In this document: positions 16,621-24,972 of the stretch, in pieces
How positions within the stretch are numbered: the first letter of the stretch is position 1
Layout of the letters: each line of letters starts with the position of its first letter
NCBI GenBank assembly: GCA_028712665.1
Contig: JAQTRC010000021.1
Coordinates: 1-43,143, forward strand
DNA: 43,143 nt
Reading direction: 5' to 3'
Origin: Desulfuromonadaceae bacterium
GTDB taxonomy: Bacteria; Desulfobacterota; Desulfuromonadia; Geobacterales; Pseudopelobacteraceae
Made by a program: the position numbers and the translations under genes
The notes under the pieces: generated by a model
What the model was told of the DNA's origin: nothing
Seen by the model: the letters and a program-made list of their open reading frames with translations, nothing else
The model's database searches: none

Positions 16621-17862
16621 TCAGGATAGCATGTGCAGAAACAACCCGCTGCGCAGCTTGGGTTCGAACCAGGTTGATTTGGGGGGCATGATCTGGTCCT
16701 GGTCGGCCAGTTCGATCAACTCAGCAATAGAGGTCGGACAGAGCGCAAATGCCACGGCATAGTCGCCCGAATCCACCAACCGAACCAGTTCATCGTTGCC
16801 CCGGATGCCCCCCACAAAATGGATGCGCTTGTCCGTTCGTGGGTTGTGTATGCCAAGGAGCGGATTAAGGAGACTGTTCTGCAGGATCGAAACGTCCAGG
16901 CGGTCGACGATGTCTTTCTCGTTTACGACCGCCTTGCGCGCATGCAGTCGGTACCAGCGACCGTCCAGATACATCCCGAATTGGTGGCGTTCGGACGGAG
17001 AGACCGGGGCAGGGGAGGGGACAATATCAAAGCCCTCTTTGACCTGATCGATGAACTTGGCGACACTTCTGCCGTTCAGATCCTTGACGGCTCTGTTATA
17101 GGGCATAATGTTGAGCTGGTTCTCTGGGAAAATAACAGTCAGGAAAAAGTTGTATTCCTCCAACCCGGTATGGTTCGGGTTATTTATGCGGCGCAATTCG
17201 CGAATGCGTCCGGCGGCTGCGCTGCGGTGATGGCCGTCAGCCACGTACAGGTTGGGTATGGCGGCAAACAGTACGGTCAGACGCTCGATCAATGTCTGGT
17301 CGGTTATTATCCATAAAGTATGTCCTACCCCGTCATCACTTATAAAGTCGTATTCCGGGGGGGCGTTGGTGACACCCTCAATGATTCCTTCAACTTCGCC
17401 GCAGGATCGTGAGATATAAAAAACCGGCTCGTCGTTTGCGTCGAGATAATCGATATGCTTGACGCGGTCGTCTTCCTTGTCGGGCCTGGTATGCTCATGT
17501 TTTTTAATCACTCCGCTCTGGTAATCATCCACGCTGGCGCAGACAACCAGCCCGGTCTGAGTGATGCTCCCCATCCGCTGTCGATAAACATAGAAACAGT
17601 CGCGGCTGTCTTGAATCAAAACACCGCGCCTGATGAATTCGCCAAGATTTGAATTACCCAGTACATAAACCGATTCATCATGCGGATCGATCTCGGTCGG
17701 CAGATCGATCTCCGGCCTGGAGATATGCAGAAAACTGTTGGCATTGCCAGAGGCCATAGTACGTGCTTCTTCAACATCCATCACGTCGTAAGGCAGAGCC
17801 GCTACCTTATCGGAGAGATCTTTTGGGGGGCGCAGGGCGCAAAATGGTTTGATGATGGCCAT
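16621..17862 (-). CDS. DUF1015 family protein
   Basis: This 413-residue protein matches the DUF1015 family over its full length. Landmarks are the opening IKPFCALRP with AALPYDVMDVEEA, the SFLHISRPEIDLP segment, GLVVCASVDDY, KKHEHTRPDKEDDRVKH, YVADGHHRSAAA and IMPYNRAVKDL. The conserved His/Arg/Asp clusters look like an active site related to ParB/sulfiredoxin-like nucleotide-using folds, but I cannot assign the reaction from sequence. It is cytoplasmic, with no signal or membrane segment. The Sir2 gene follows after 9 nt. Palindromic element B begins 10 nt upstream of its start. Confidence 0.8.
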   Translation of the reverse strand: MAIIKPFCALRPPKDLSDKVAALPYDVMDVEEARTMASGNANSFLHISRPEIDLPTEIDPHDESVYVLGNSNLGEFIRRGVLIQDSRDCFYVYRQRMGSITQTGLVVCASVDDYQSGVIKKHEHTRPDKEDDRVKHIDYLDANDEPVFYISRSCGEVEGIIEGVTNAPPEYDFISDDGVGHTLWIITDQTLIERLTVLFAAIPNLYVADGHHRSAAAGRIRELRRINNPNHTGLEEYNFFLTVIFPENQLNIMPYNRAVKDLNGRSVAKFIDQVKEGFDIVPSPAPVSPSERHQFGMYLDGRWYRLHARKAVVNEKDIVDRLDVSILQNSLLNPLLGIHNPRTDKRIHFVGGIRGNDELVRLVDSGDYAVAFALCPTSIAELIELADQDQIMPPKSTWFEPKLRSGLFLHMLS

Positions 17863-17871
17863 ATGTTCCTC

Positions 17872-17999
17872 GGAAACGGTTTTTTCGCTCCGGCTGTGTA
17901 AGTCATCGGCGCCGGTTGCGATTTGGCCAATGGTTTCACCCTATGGGCATTTCGTACCGCCTCTTGACAGCCTTGCCAGGAAAAAATCCTCGTTTCTAT
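17872..17999. repeat. Palindromic intergenic element, copy B
   Basis: GGAAACGGTTTTTT at the left end pairs with AAAAAATCCTCGTTTC at the right end. The right half (GACAGCCTTGCCAGGAAAAA) is close to that of copies A and C. It fills the gap between the SPOR-NlpC gene and the DUF1015 start. Confidence 0.6.
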
Positions 18000-18018
18000 C
18001 TAGATTTAATTATAGGAA

Positions 18019-18849
18019 TTACTGAAAATATCTTCGAGCGCCTATGAAGCGCTTCTCAAAATAACTGTCATCAACCGATGTCACGCGGATATCTTCGCCT
18101 CGGCGTGGCGCGTGGACAAACCTGCCGCTACCGACATAGATACCTACGTGGTTAATATTATCTCCGGATGAACCGAAAAAGAGCAGATCTCCGTCCTGCA
18201 GGTTGTTTCTTGTAACCGCGCCTCCTGCCTTGTACTGATCGCGTGAGGTGCGTGGGATGCTGAGGCCGCAAAGGTTGTAAACCGCTCTTACAAAACCGCT
18301 GCAATCCATGCCGTCCACCACGTTCTCGCCCCCCCAGCGGTAGGGTATTCCGACGAAACGCTCGGCGGTGCGGGCAGCGATCACGCCCATATCTTTTTCC
18401 CTGTTTTGGGTTTTTGGATGCGGTTTGCCTTTAGTTTCTTCAGTGGCAACATGAAGTTTTGATTCGTGCCGCAAACGAACCTCTTCGGGCTGCGGCTTCT
18501 GCCATCCCGGCTCTTTGGGGTGGCTGAAGACAATTTCATTTGGAGGCGCGATGTAGTAGCTGTCTATCAATCGATCGGAAACAAGTCGCTTGGCGACAAC
18601 GCGGGCCTTTTCCTTACTGGAGAAGTCTCCGAAACGTACGGCGTATACGCCGTTATCCTTGCGGAAATAGAACGCCTCAATGCCTTTGGACTGAAGCTTG
18701 GCAGTAAATCTTTCGGCGTTATTCACATCGGCAAATGCTCCCATCTGAATGGCATGACCGATACGGGTAATGCCAATGGATTTCGCTGCCGGCGCGGGTA
18801 TGACGGACAAGAGACATAATACGGATATGAAAAGGGTGCGAAATAGCAT
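18019..18849 (-). CDS. Exported SPOR-NlpC/P60 peptidoglycan hydrolase
   Basis: This 276-residue protein has a signal peptide (hydrophobic segment 5-20, then APAAKS), a SPOR domain (about 32-105, with GHAIQMGAF and VYAVRFGDF) that binds denuded septal glycan, a charged linker (about 105-150), and an NlpC/P60 cysteine peptidase domain (about 155-276). The catalytic set is complete: Cys183 in MDCSGF, His234 in NHVGIY and His246 in FVHAP. The expected role is cutting peptide stems of peptidoglycan in the periplasm, with the SPOR domain directing it to the division site. It is transcribed leftward on its own, and the region upstream of its start also holds the tRNA promoter on the other strand. 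Confidence 0.9.
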   Translation of the reverse strand: MLFRTLFISVLCLLSVIPAPAAKSIGITRIGHAIQMGAFADVNNAERFTAKLQSKGIEAFYFRKDNGVYAVRFGDFSSKEKARVVAKRLVSDRLIDSYYIAPPNEIVFSHPKEPGWQKPQPEEVRLRHESKLHVATEETKGKPHPKTQNREKDMGVIAARTAERFVGIPYRWGGENVVDGMDCSGFVRAVYNLCGLSIPRTSRDQYKAGGAVTRNNLQDGDLLFFGSSGDNINHVGIYVGSGRFVHAPRRGEDIRVTSVDDSYFEKRFIGARRYFQ

Positions 18850-18945
18850 ATTTTACCCATTCAGGGATCAGAACTGGAAAAGCGATTTCGGAGTAATAGT
18901 AGCCGTAATCAAACCGCTGGTAAAGCAGAAAGTTCGCTTATAGCA

Positions 18946-18974
18946 TTGACAGCGGGAGCTCTTTTAGGTTAGTT
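18946..18974 (+). promoter_or_regulatory. Candidate promoter of the tRNA-Thr gene
   Basis: TTGACA (18946-18951), a 17-nt spacer and TTAGTT (18969-18974) place a start near 18981, about 29 nt before the tRNA 5' end. Confidence 0.5.
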
Positions 18975-19009
18975 TCCTGTTCAGCTGGTCATTGTTATTT
19001 GGAACGACC

Positions 19010-19085
19010 GCCGTTTTAGCTCAGTTGGTAGAGCACATCACTCGTAATGATGAGGTCATCGGTTCGATTCCGATAAACGGCTCCA
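19010..19085 (+). tRNA. tRNA-Thr (anticodon CGT)
   Basis: The 76-nt sequence folds as a full cloverleaf: acceptor GCCGTTT with AAACGGC, D arm GCTC...GAGC, anticodon stem CATCA/TGATG around the loop CTCGTAA, variable AGGTC, and T arm ATCGG-TTCGATT-CCGAT. The CCA end is encoded. Anticodon CGT reads ACG threonine codons. Confidence 0.97.
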
Positions 19086-19271
19086 AACACCACTTCAATT
19101 ATTTGATATACAGCCTGTTTCTTTGCCCAAAATTGCCGCCTTTTGAATCTGGCCGATATCCGGTACGATTTGGAGGTAGATTTTGGGCTTTTGTTTATCT
19201 GAAAAAGGGAATATTTATTATCTGGGGTTTCACGTCCCTGGGAATTGCATGTACGAAGAAAGGAACACTCT

Positions 19272-19844
19272 TTGACTCACAGGGCATTAAGAATTGCAGG
19301 ATGTCTTGCAATGGCAAGCGCCTTTCTTACGTTACCCATAGTGTATCTATCTTACAGTCTCGAAAGCAGGGGCGACTTAAGGAGCCTCGTCCTCCAGACA
19401 ATCATACAAATATCCGGGATGCTTCTCTTCGTAACAATTGTCCTGTTCTTTAAAAAGCTCCTTAACAGACTCTTCAGCTTTCACAATACAGACAGAAATA
19501 TTGACCTGCTGGTTATTGCCGGAGTTGTAACGGGAGTTTTTTCTGTCGTTGCTCTGTACGTTACGCCATTGAAAGAGTCAATAGGATCAGTGATAACGGC
19601 AATACTGGTTGCGCAGGGAATAGTACAGGTTCAATTCGGATACAAACTTCTCAAATTACCGCACGATTTTGGCGGGATGTTAAAACCGTTCTGTTATGCG
19701 AATATGGCTACAGGAATATTATTGGCTTCAATTCTTTTAATACCTCTAGGCATTGTGGTAAGTGCAATATCTGATCTCATGCTTGGAACAATATTCCTAA
19801 ACGTCTCCAGACTGGTAAGAGATGATAATTATGGAAGAGCATAA
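19272..19844 (+). CDS. Small polytopic membrane protein, function unknown
   Basis: This protein of about 190 residues has roughly five or six hydrophobic segments: near the N-terminus (LAMASAFLTLPIVYL), then LQTIIQISGMLLFVTIVLFF, LLVIAGVVTGVFSVVALYV, a helix around SVITAILVAQGIV, and ILLASILLIPLGIVVSAI. It contains no motif that I recognise. The start is uncertain: TTG 19272 has AAAGGA seven bases upstream and is preferred; TTG 19245 would add nine residues and ATG at about 19311 would shorten the protein. Base composition is lower in G+C than the pur or pyc genes, which may point to recent acquisition or weak constraint. It lies after the tRNA gene, a common place for insertions, but no integrase or repeat of the tRNA end was seen. 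Confidence 0.65.
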   Translation: MTHRALRIAGCLAMASAFLTLPIVYLSYSLESRGDLRSLVLQTIIQISGMLLFVTIVLFFKKLLNRLFSFHNTDRNIDLLVIAGVVTGVFSVVALYVTPLKESIGSVITAILVAQGIVQVQFGYKLLKLPHDFGGMLKPFCYANMATGILLASILLIPLGIVVSAISDLMLGTIFLNVSRLVRDDNYGRA

Positions 19845-20046
19845 GCGCCCATGCCGAGACAGTGTACTAGATCCAATTCTTTCGCGCTGCATACCGGCAC
19901 AGGCTCTGAATTATCCACGCAAATGGTTACTGAGAGTGGCAGTTAAAGTTAAAAGCCGTTTCACATGGAAATAAAGTATGGTAGAATGTAATAAATTTAT
20001 AATGGAGAAGAGCGTTTTGCAAACTGAATGAATAGGAGCCATAATT

Positions 20047-20181
20047 ATGAGCAAAAGCCATGACGCCAAGAAGGACTCAAAAAAAGAAGCGGTCAAAACG
20101 CCGAAGGAAAAAAAAGCGGCTAAAAAGATCAAAAAGGATGATAAAAAAACGGCTACCCAAGTCACTCACATCAGTAAATGA
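20047..20181 (+). CDS. Lysine-rich 44-residue protein
   Basis: ATG 20047 is preceded by AGGAG at the ideal distance (8 nt). The product is 44 residues, of which about 17 are lysine, with interspersed Asp/Glu, Ala and Thr (starts MSKSHDAKKD, ends TQVTHISK). The composition resembles histone H1-like or nucleic-acid-binding tails. It has no cysteine and no hydrophobic segment. It is probably a real small gene because of the very good ribosome site and the stop right after a structured reading frame, but its role is unknown. It sits alone between the membrane protein and the HDOD gene. Confidence 0.6.
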   Translation: MSKSHDAKKDSKKEAVKTPKEKKAAKKIKKDDKKTATQVTHISK

Positions 20182-20433
20182 CTTCAGTTTAGCAACGGTT
20201 GGCGTATGATGCCTCCGGTGACTGCAACAATGGCGGGTTTGTGCGGTTTTGCTTGCTTTGTTCTGTTCGGGGCTGTCATGGATATCCAGTCAGCTATCGA
20301 GTGAGAGTCATGCACTCGGTAGAACATCTTGATATCTGCCTGATTTTTAAATCAATGTAATTAGTTTGAAGCGAATTTACATAAGTTGCAGTGACTGCCA
20401 AAACTAAAAGATTATTTGGACGCGAAAAGTCAT

Positions 20434-21294
20434 ATGACAGAGCCTTCAGCAGAACTTAACAGGAAATTATTCGAAGCGGTCGAGAAGATGCCCGCTTTCC
20501 CCAAAAGTGTGCAACGCGTTTTGGAACTGACTCGCGACATCAACTGCTCGCCCAAAGAATTGGTCATGGTGATCGAAAAGGATCCCGTGATGACCATGAA
20601 GTTGCTACGCATCCTGAATTCAGCTTATTACAGCTTCCCCAAGCAGATCACCTCGGTCAATCAGTCGGTTGTCTATCTCGGGTTGAATACGATCAAAAAT
20701 ATGGCATTGTCGTTCGCGGCGGTGGGGTCGCTACCGAAGGATAACGCGGCGGGATTCGATTTTCAGCGTTATCTGATGCATTCCCTGACCACGGCGAGTC
20801 TGGCGCGTACGTTGTGCCAGAGGTACAGCCAGGACGATACAAACCCTGCAGATTGTTATGTTGCCGGCCTGTTGCACGATTTCGGCAAAGTTGTGTTTGC
20901 CCAGTTTCTGGCTCCGGAATTCAAAGAGGCGCTCGCGTGCTGCCGTGACCATGGTATCTCTCTACATCAGGCGGAACAAAAGATCATTGGCGCTGATCAC
21001 ACCGTAGTCGGCAGCATGCTGGTTGAAAAATGGCAATTTTCCAATCAGCTCATCTATAACATCCGAAATCACCATAGCGACATCCCGGAAGAGAATACGA
21101 TGCATAGTTGCCTTTTTGTAGCGGATCAGATCAGCAAACGCCTTGTAGCTGGGAATAGCGACAATCCTGTGGTGGAAGAGATGCCTCCCGTTTTGGCCGA
21201 GCGTTTTGGTGGGGTGTTACAAGACATAATTGACAGTTTGGGAGATATTTCCGAACTGGAAAATGAGGCACGGGTCTTCGCTCAAATCGCATAG
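20434..21294 (+). CDS. HDOD-domain signalling protein
   Basis: This protein of 286 residues is a stand-alone HDOD domain. It shows the family pattern MPAFPKSVQRVLELT, the D-P-x-M-T-x-K-L-L-R-I-x-N-S-AYY segment (about residues 49-66), a QSVVYLGL helix, the LLHDFGKVVFA motif, HTVVGSMLVEKW and NHH. HDOD proteins take part in signalling and cell-cycle or motility control, usually without proven phosphohydrolase activity; this one keeps an HD pair. ATG 20434 is chosen over TTG 20416; both lack a strong ribosome site. The metallo-beta-lactamase gene begins 12 nt after its stop, so the two are probably cotranscribed and may act in one signalling step. Confidence 0.85.
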   Translation: MTEPSAELNRKLFEAVEKMPAFPKSVQRVLELTRDINCSPKELVMVIEKDPVMTMKLLRILNSAYYSFPKQITSVNQSVVYLGLNTIKNMALSFAAVGSLPKDNAAGFDFQRYLMHSLTTASLARTLCQRYSQDDTNPADCYVAGLLHDFGKVVFAQFLAPEFKEALACCRDHGISLHQAEQKIIGADHTVVGSMLVEKWQFSNQLIYNIRNHHSDIPEENTMHSCLFVADQISKRLVAGNSDNPVVEEMPPVLAERFGGVLQDIIDSLGDISELENEARVFAQIA

Positions 21295-21305
21295 GAGGTC
21301 AATGC

Positions 21306-22193
21306 ATGAAATTGAGATTTTGGGGTGTGCGCGGATCGATCCCGTCGCCCGGAGAAAGAACAATACGTTATGGCGGCAACACTACCTGTATCGAGATACG
21401 CACCGATAATAACGAACTCATCGTTTTAGATGGCGGAACCGGTATTTTCCCTTTCTCGCTAACGCTGCTTAAAGAACTTCCCGTTACGGCACATATTTTC
21501 AATACGCATAGCCACTGGGATCATATACAGGGCCTGCCGTTTTTTATCCCCATATTTATTCCTGAAAATTTAGTAAAATTGTATGGGGCATTCGACCCGA
21601 TCTCAAACGAGGGGCCTGAACGCATAATGAATGTTCAACTTCAATACAGTTATTTCCCCGTTCGCGAAGCCGAGATGAAAAGCCGTTTCGAATATTTTGC
21701 CATTATGCCGAATGATACTGTTGAGATCGGAGCCGCGACGGTAACTGCGATCTTGCTCAATCACCCCGTTATAAATCTCGGCTATCGCATCGATTGTAAC
21801 GGCAAATCAATCTTCTTTACCGGTGACCACGAGCCGCACTTCAATATTTACGAGCCAGGTGACGATGGTTATGCCGAATATCAGGATCTGATCGAGGAGC
21901 AGAGACTCTCAATCGTCGAGGCCATTCGAGGTGTCGACATCCTTGTCGCAGATTCTGCCTACACACTGAAGGAGTATCCGGCAAAGAAGGGGTGGGGGCA
22001 TGGCACCTTCGATGGCAGCATTCAACTCGCCAAGGATGCAGGCGCAAAGATTCTTTATTGTACCCACCATGAACCAACGCGTAGCGATGATGATTTGGAA
22101 AAGGTGTTCGCCGAAGCGTTGAGCCGTCATCCAAACCTTGAGGGTGGACCCGATATCCGGCTCGCCCGCGAAGGCGACGAAATAGTTATTTAG
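21306..22193 (+). CDS. Metallo-beta-lactamase-fold hydrolase (phosphodiesterase-like)
   Basis: This 295-residue protein starts MKLRFWGVRGSIPSPG, typical of a branch of MBL-fold proteins often found beside signalling genes. It has the metal motif THSHWDHIQG (His68, His70, Asp72, His73), a further HPVINLGYRI strand, FTGDHEP and VADSAYT metal ligands, and GHGTFDG followed by CTHHEPTRSDDD. The same set is seen in cyclic-nucleotide phosphodiesterase-like and RNase Z-like proteins; the substrate is not known here. AGGAGG sits seven nt before ATG 21306 and overlaps the end of the HDOD gene region. It is followed by a half copy of the palindromic element. Confidence 0.85.
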   Translation: MKLRFWGVRGSIPSPGERTIRYGGNTTCIEIRTDNNELIVLDGGTGIFPFSLTLLKELPVTAHIFNTHSHWDHIQGLPFFIPIFIPENLVKLYGAFDPISNEGPERIMNVQLQYSYFPVREAEMKSRFEYFAIMPNDTVEIGAATVTAILLNHPVINLGYRIDCNGKSIFFTGDHEPHFNIYEPGDDGYAEYQDLIEEQRLSIVEAIRGVDILVADSAYTLKEYPAKKGWGHGTFDGSIQLAKDAGAKILYCTHHEPTRSDDDLEKVFAEALSRHPNLEGGPDIRLAREGDEIVI

Positions 22194-22240
22194 TTTCCAC
22201 CCGGAAAGGGTTCTTTTCCCTCCTGGCGGCGTCAAAATTC
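22193..22240. repeat. Half copy (D) of the palindromic intergenic element
   Basis: GTTTCCACCCGGAAAGGG followed by CCTGGCGGCGTCAA matches the left half of copy C (40535-40580). The right half is not recognisable. It begins at the last base of the metallo-beta-lactamase gene's stop codon. Confidence 0.55.
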
Positions 22241-22401
22241 GGTTTTGTCTCTGACTTCGGCAGTTGGTCTCACTCTTCGGGCGCCTTCGCCCGGATCGAT
22301 TATCAACGAATTGCTTAAGGAGATAACCGGGGAAGCTGGTCGGTGAAAGCTATTGCCGAGTAATTCAAAACCACCATCATCATCGGAAGTTCTACCTGCA
22401 A

Positions 22402-23349
22402 ATGGAAAGTAATAAAGCTCATCGCGACTTTACCCCTCCGGATTTATTCTGCTTTGATCACCCTCGCGAAGGAGTGATTGTTGCCCATCACGGCGTTTCA
22501 GTCGAGGTGCTGTTTGATGCCGGAGACCGCAGCATGGTGCGAGTCAAACGTAACTCAGGGCATGTTGTAGGCGATAGTGTGGTAGTCACGGGAGAGTTGA
22601 TGAGACGACTGCCCCGCAGAACTGAACTTCGCCGGAGAGATGCGCGGGGGGGGGTACATCTGGTAGCTGCAAACCTGGATGTGCTGGGAGTGGTGGTTGC
22701 TCCACAGTCACCGTCCGGTTTTGTAGACCGTGCGATAGTCGCCGCCAGGGCGGCCGGTCTGCGGCCGTTTCTGGTTGTGAACAAGTCTGATCTGCACGGC
22801 ACGGCCAGGTTGCTGGCCTCTATCAGTACCACCTACGCAGAATCAGTTCCTATCTTTCCCGTAAGTTCCATTAAAAGGACCGGCCTGGCCCCTTTGCAAG
22901 AGTTTTTGAGTCAAGGGCATCGCGGGGCCTTTGTCGGCACCACCGGAGTTGGCAAGAGTTCTCTCTTGAACGCGCTCTGTCCGGAGATAGATCTCAAGAT
23001 AGGCGAACTAAGCGACTACAAGAGCCAGGGACGGCACACAACCACAGTATCCACGCTGCACGCCCTGCCTGGCGGCGGTGAGTTGGTCGATACTCCCGGC
23101 TTTAGAGATTTTGGGCTGGTTGATATCTCGGTTGAGGAGCTTGCCGCACACTTCCCAGGTTTTGAAAATCATAGTGCGGTCGCCTGCCGCTTCAGCAACT
23201 GCCGGCATCGCTCCGAACCGGGATGCGCAGTGACCAGGCTTGTAGAACAGGGGCGCATAACGGCGGAACGTTACGCAACCTATATGGAAATTCTGAGTGA
23301 GGTTGAGGCCGGTCAGGCGGAATCCCGCAGCAAGGGTTGGAAAAAATGA
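22402..23349 (+). CDS. rsgA: Ribosome small-subunit assembly GTPase RsgA
   Basis: This 315-residue circularly permuted GTPase matures the 30S subunit. An N-terminal OB domain (about 20-75) is followed by G motifs in permuted order: NKSD (127-130, G4), VSSI (154-157, G5), GTTGVGKSS (179-187, G1), RHTTT (211-215, G2) and DTPG (230-233, G3). The C-terminal zinc knuckle has Cys262, Cys267, His269 and Cys275. All elements needed for activity are present. ATG 22402 lacks a strong ribosome site. It appears to be transcribed alone; the convergent Cys-rich gene ends 32 nt after it. Confidence 0.94.
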   Translation: MESNKAHRDFTPPDLFCFDHPREGVIVAHHGVSVEVLFDAGDRSMVRVKRNSGHVVGDSVVVTGELMRRLPRRTELRRRDARGGVHLVAANLDVLGVVVAPQSPSGFVDRAIVAARAAGLRPFLVVNKSDLHGTARLLASISTTYAESVPIFPVSSIKRTGLAPLQEFLSQGHRGAFVGTTGVGKSSLLNALCPEIDLKIGELSDYKSQGRHTTTVSTLHALPGGGELVDTPGFRDFGLVDISVEELAAHFPGFENHSAVACRFSNCRHRSEPGCAVTRLVEQGRITAERYATYMEILSEVEAGQAESRSKGWKK

Positions 23350-23380
23350 AGAGAATTTTAATTGGAATTATGCCTGCGTG

Positions 23381-23671
23381 TCAGCCCCTCTCAGGCAAGA
23401 GAAAGCCGGTTCCGGCAAACTGTATGGCGGCGGGATCGCTGGCGCGAGGAGGGGATACCGCATGGACACCTCCACAGGTAGGGCAACACTGGACAAAGGT
23501 CTCCAGCACGAACGGCGCACCACAACCTTGACATCTGCTCTCCAGACCGCCGTTCGGTAATGTTGATGCCGCTACCGACCCGCCATGGGCGTTTAGTACA
23601 AACTCCACCAGCGCCCTGCCGGAAGCAAAAGGCCCTGCTCCGGCTATTCGGGATGATCCGCAATCGCACAT
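23381..23671 (-). CDS. Small Cys-rich zinc-ribbon-like protein
   Basis: This 96-residue protein starts MCDCGSSR and has cysteines in a CxC pair near the N-terminus, CQGC (about 59-62) and CCPTC (about 74-78), a pattern that could hold zinc or an iron-sulfur cluster. GGAGGGG lies four bases before ATG 23671, which decides the start; a longer frame to 23707 lacks such a site. No family name can be given. The opposite strand also has open frames, but they lack ribosome sites and read as shadows. Confidence 0.65.
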   Translation of the reverse strand: MCDCGSSRIAGAGPFASGRALVEFVLNAHGGSVAASTLPNGGLESRCQGCGAPFVLETFVQCCPTCGGVHAVSPPRASDPAAIQFAGTGFLLPERG

Positions 23672-23791
23672 AATTCCCCTCCGGTATGATTTATCTTTAC
23701 TTATCAAGATCTACTTTGATCACTGTAGCTGATATCGATGCCAGAGTTTTTGACCTTAGTCAATTTATCCCATTTTTTATGAAAGTCATGC

Positions 23792-24493
23792 ATGGCGCAA
23801 CCATGGAAAATCATCGAGAGCATGGCAACCGACGACGGCCTTCTGGAACTGCGCCAGCGAGGTGAAAAGGATTTTATGATAATGATTGGTTCCCAAGTGC
23901 TTATGAACAGCCTGGCCAATCGTTCGGAGGTGGTGCTCGGGCAACTTGGCTGCGGCCATCTGAAAAACCGTGCCGGCGCCAGGATTTTGGTTGGTGGTTT
24001 GGGAATGGGGTTCACGCTCAAGGCTGTACTGGATTCTCTGCCAAACGAGGCGGAGGTCATCGTGGCCGAGCTCAATCCTGTCGTCTGCGAATGGTGTCTT
24101 GGACCTCTGGCTCTGCTCACTGATAATGCTGCCGCTGATCCGCGAGTAAGCCTTGAGATCTGCGACGTTTCCCAGCTGATTCGCAAATCCGCTTTAATCG
24201 GCGGCAAGGCGTTGTTCGACGCAATCGTGCTTGATCTATACCGGGGTCCTCATTCAAAGACAGACCATCATAACGATCCGTTATATGGTAGTCGTGCCAT
24301 CGAAGAGATCCGGGCTGCCCTCAAGCCTTCCGGTTTGCTCTCCGTCTGGGGCGAAAATTATGACGAGGGCTTCAACAAACGCTTAAATAGTGCCGGATTC
24401 ACTGTTTCGACAGTACGCCCAGGCAGAGGCGGGCTCCGTCATCTGGTTTTTCTGGCCCGGTTGAAGCCGGCGACTAAAAACGGCAAACATTGA
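23792..24493 (+). CDS. Spermidine-synthase-like methyltransferase-fold protein
   Basis: This 233-residue protein has a Rossmann methyltransferase core: ILVGGLGMGFTLKAVLD (glycine motif I, about 64-80), an acidic AELNPVVCEW after the second strand, DVSQLI, then DAIVLDLYRGP and the LKPSGLLSVWGE strand. The layout resembles spermidine synthases and their non-polyamine relatives, in which the aminopropyl-transfer residues are often lost; the DLYRGPH segment does not look like a full polyamine site. The expected cofactor is S-adenosylmethionine or its decarboxylated form; the substrate is unknown. It is followed at once by a strong terminator shared with HU. Confidence 0.78.
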   Translation: MAQPWKIIESMATDDGLLELRQRGEKDFMIMIGSQVLMNSLANRSEVVLGQLGCGHLKNRAGARILVGGLGMGFTLKAVLDSLPNEAEVIVAELNPVVCEWCLGPLALLTDNAAADPRVSLEICDVSQLIRKSALIGGKALFDAIVLDLYRGPHSKTDHHNDPLYGSRAIEEIRAALKPSGLLSVWGENYDEGFNKRLNSAGFTVSTVRPGRGGLRHLVFLARLKPATKNGKH

Positions 24494-24530
24494 AAAAAAA
24501 CAGGGGCTCCGGATAATCCGGAGCCCCTGT
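24492..24530 (-). terminator. Terminator of the HU gene (shared with the methyltransferase gene)
   Basis: CAGGGGCTCCGGAT (24501-24514) pairs perfectly with ATCCGGAGCCCCTG (24516-24529). On the minus strand the stem is followed by a long T run (the A tract ending at 24500), a strong terminator for HU. On the plus strand only a short T stretch follows. Confidence 0.9.
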
Positions 24531-24552
24531 TGTAGTAGGGATGAGCAATAAC

Positions 24553-24846
24553 TTATTTCTTTTTCTTGGCTACCTTTGCCTTCAGATCCTTGAGGCTTTT
24601 CCCAGCGCTAAACTTTCCGGATGTTTTGGCTGCAATTTTCAGGGGCTTGCCGGTCTGCGGGTTGCGGCCAGTGCGCGCCTTGCGGGTAACTGCCGAGAAA
24701 CTACCAAAACCTACCAGGGTAACCTTGTCGCCAGCTTTAAGGGCCTCAGTCGTAGAGCTGATGAAACCGTTCAGAGCCTGCTCAGCCTGTTTTTTGGTGA
24801 TGCCAGCTGCTTCTGCCATCTTTGCTACGAGATCCGCTTTTTTCAT
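24553..24846 (-). CDS. hup: HU-family DNA-binding protein
   Basis: This 97-residue protein is a bacterial HU/IHF-family nucleoid protein. It starts MKKADLVAKMAEAAGITKKQAEQ, has the GDKVTLVGFGSFS core and the DNA-binding arm ARTGRNPQTGKPLKI, with the Pro that intercalates in DNA. The C-terminus is extended by a Lys-rich tail (KAKVAKKKK). ATG at 24846 follows AAGGAGG. A promoter candidate and a strong terminator bracket it, so it is probably monocistronic. It is HU rather than IHF, judging by arm sequence, but this cannot be final. Confidence 0.94.
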   Translation of the reverse strand: MKKADLVAKMAEAAGITKKQAEQALNGFISSTTEALKAGDKVTLVGFGSFSAVTRKARTGRNPQTGKPLKIAAKTSGKFSAGKSLKDLKAKVAKKKK

Positions 24847-24890
24847 GTTGCCTCCTTTTTGTGGTGGTATTACTGAAAACGATATTTCGC

Positions 24891-24918
24891 ACTTTAGCAA
24901 CTTTTATATGAGTTTCAA
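24891..24918 (-). promoter_or_regulatory. Candidate promoter of the HU gene
   Basis: On the minus strand TTGAAA (24918-24913), a 16-nt spacer and TAAAGT (24896-24891) lie about 45-70 nt before the HU start codon. Confidence 0.4.
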
Positions 24919-24972
24919 CTAAAATCTTTCATTTCAGCTGTTTTAGGAAAAAAATATTCATTTTTGTACGAA

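Noticed and set aside
19010..19844. Possible genomic island starting at the tRNA-Thr gene
   Set aside because: No integrase is nearby and I found no second copy of the tRNA 3' end. Only one membrane protein of somewhat lower G+C follows.
20206..20304. A 32-codon open frame giving a hydrophobic peptide (MMPPVTATMAG...)
   Set aside because: It has no ribosome binding site and no sign of conservation that I can see, and short open frames like this are expected by chance.
23297..23560. Plus-strand open frames after rsgA
   Set aside because: They overlap the Cys-rich minus-strand gene, which has a strong ribosome site; their products are low-quality sequence without motifs.
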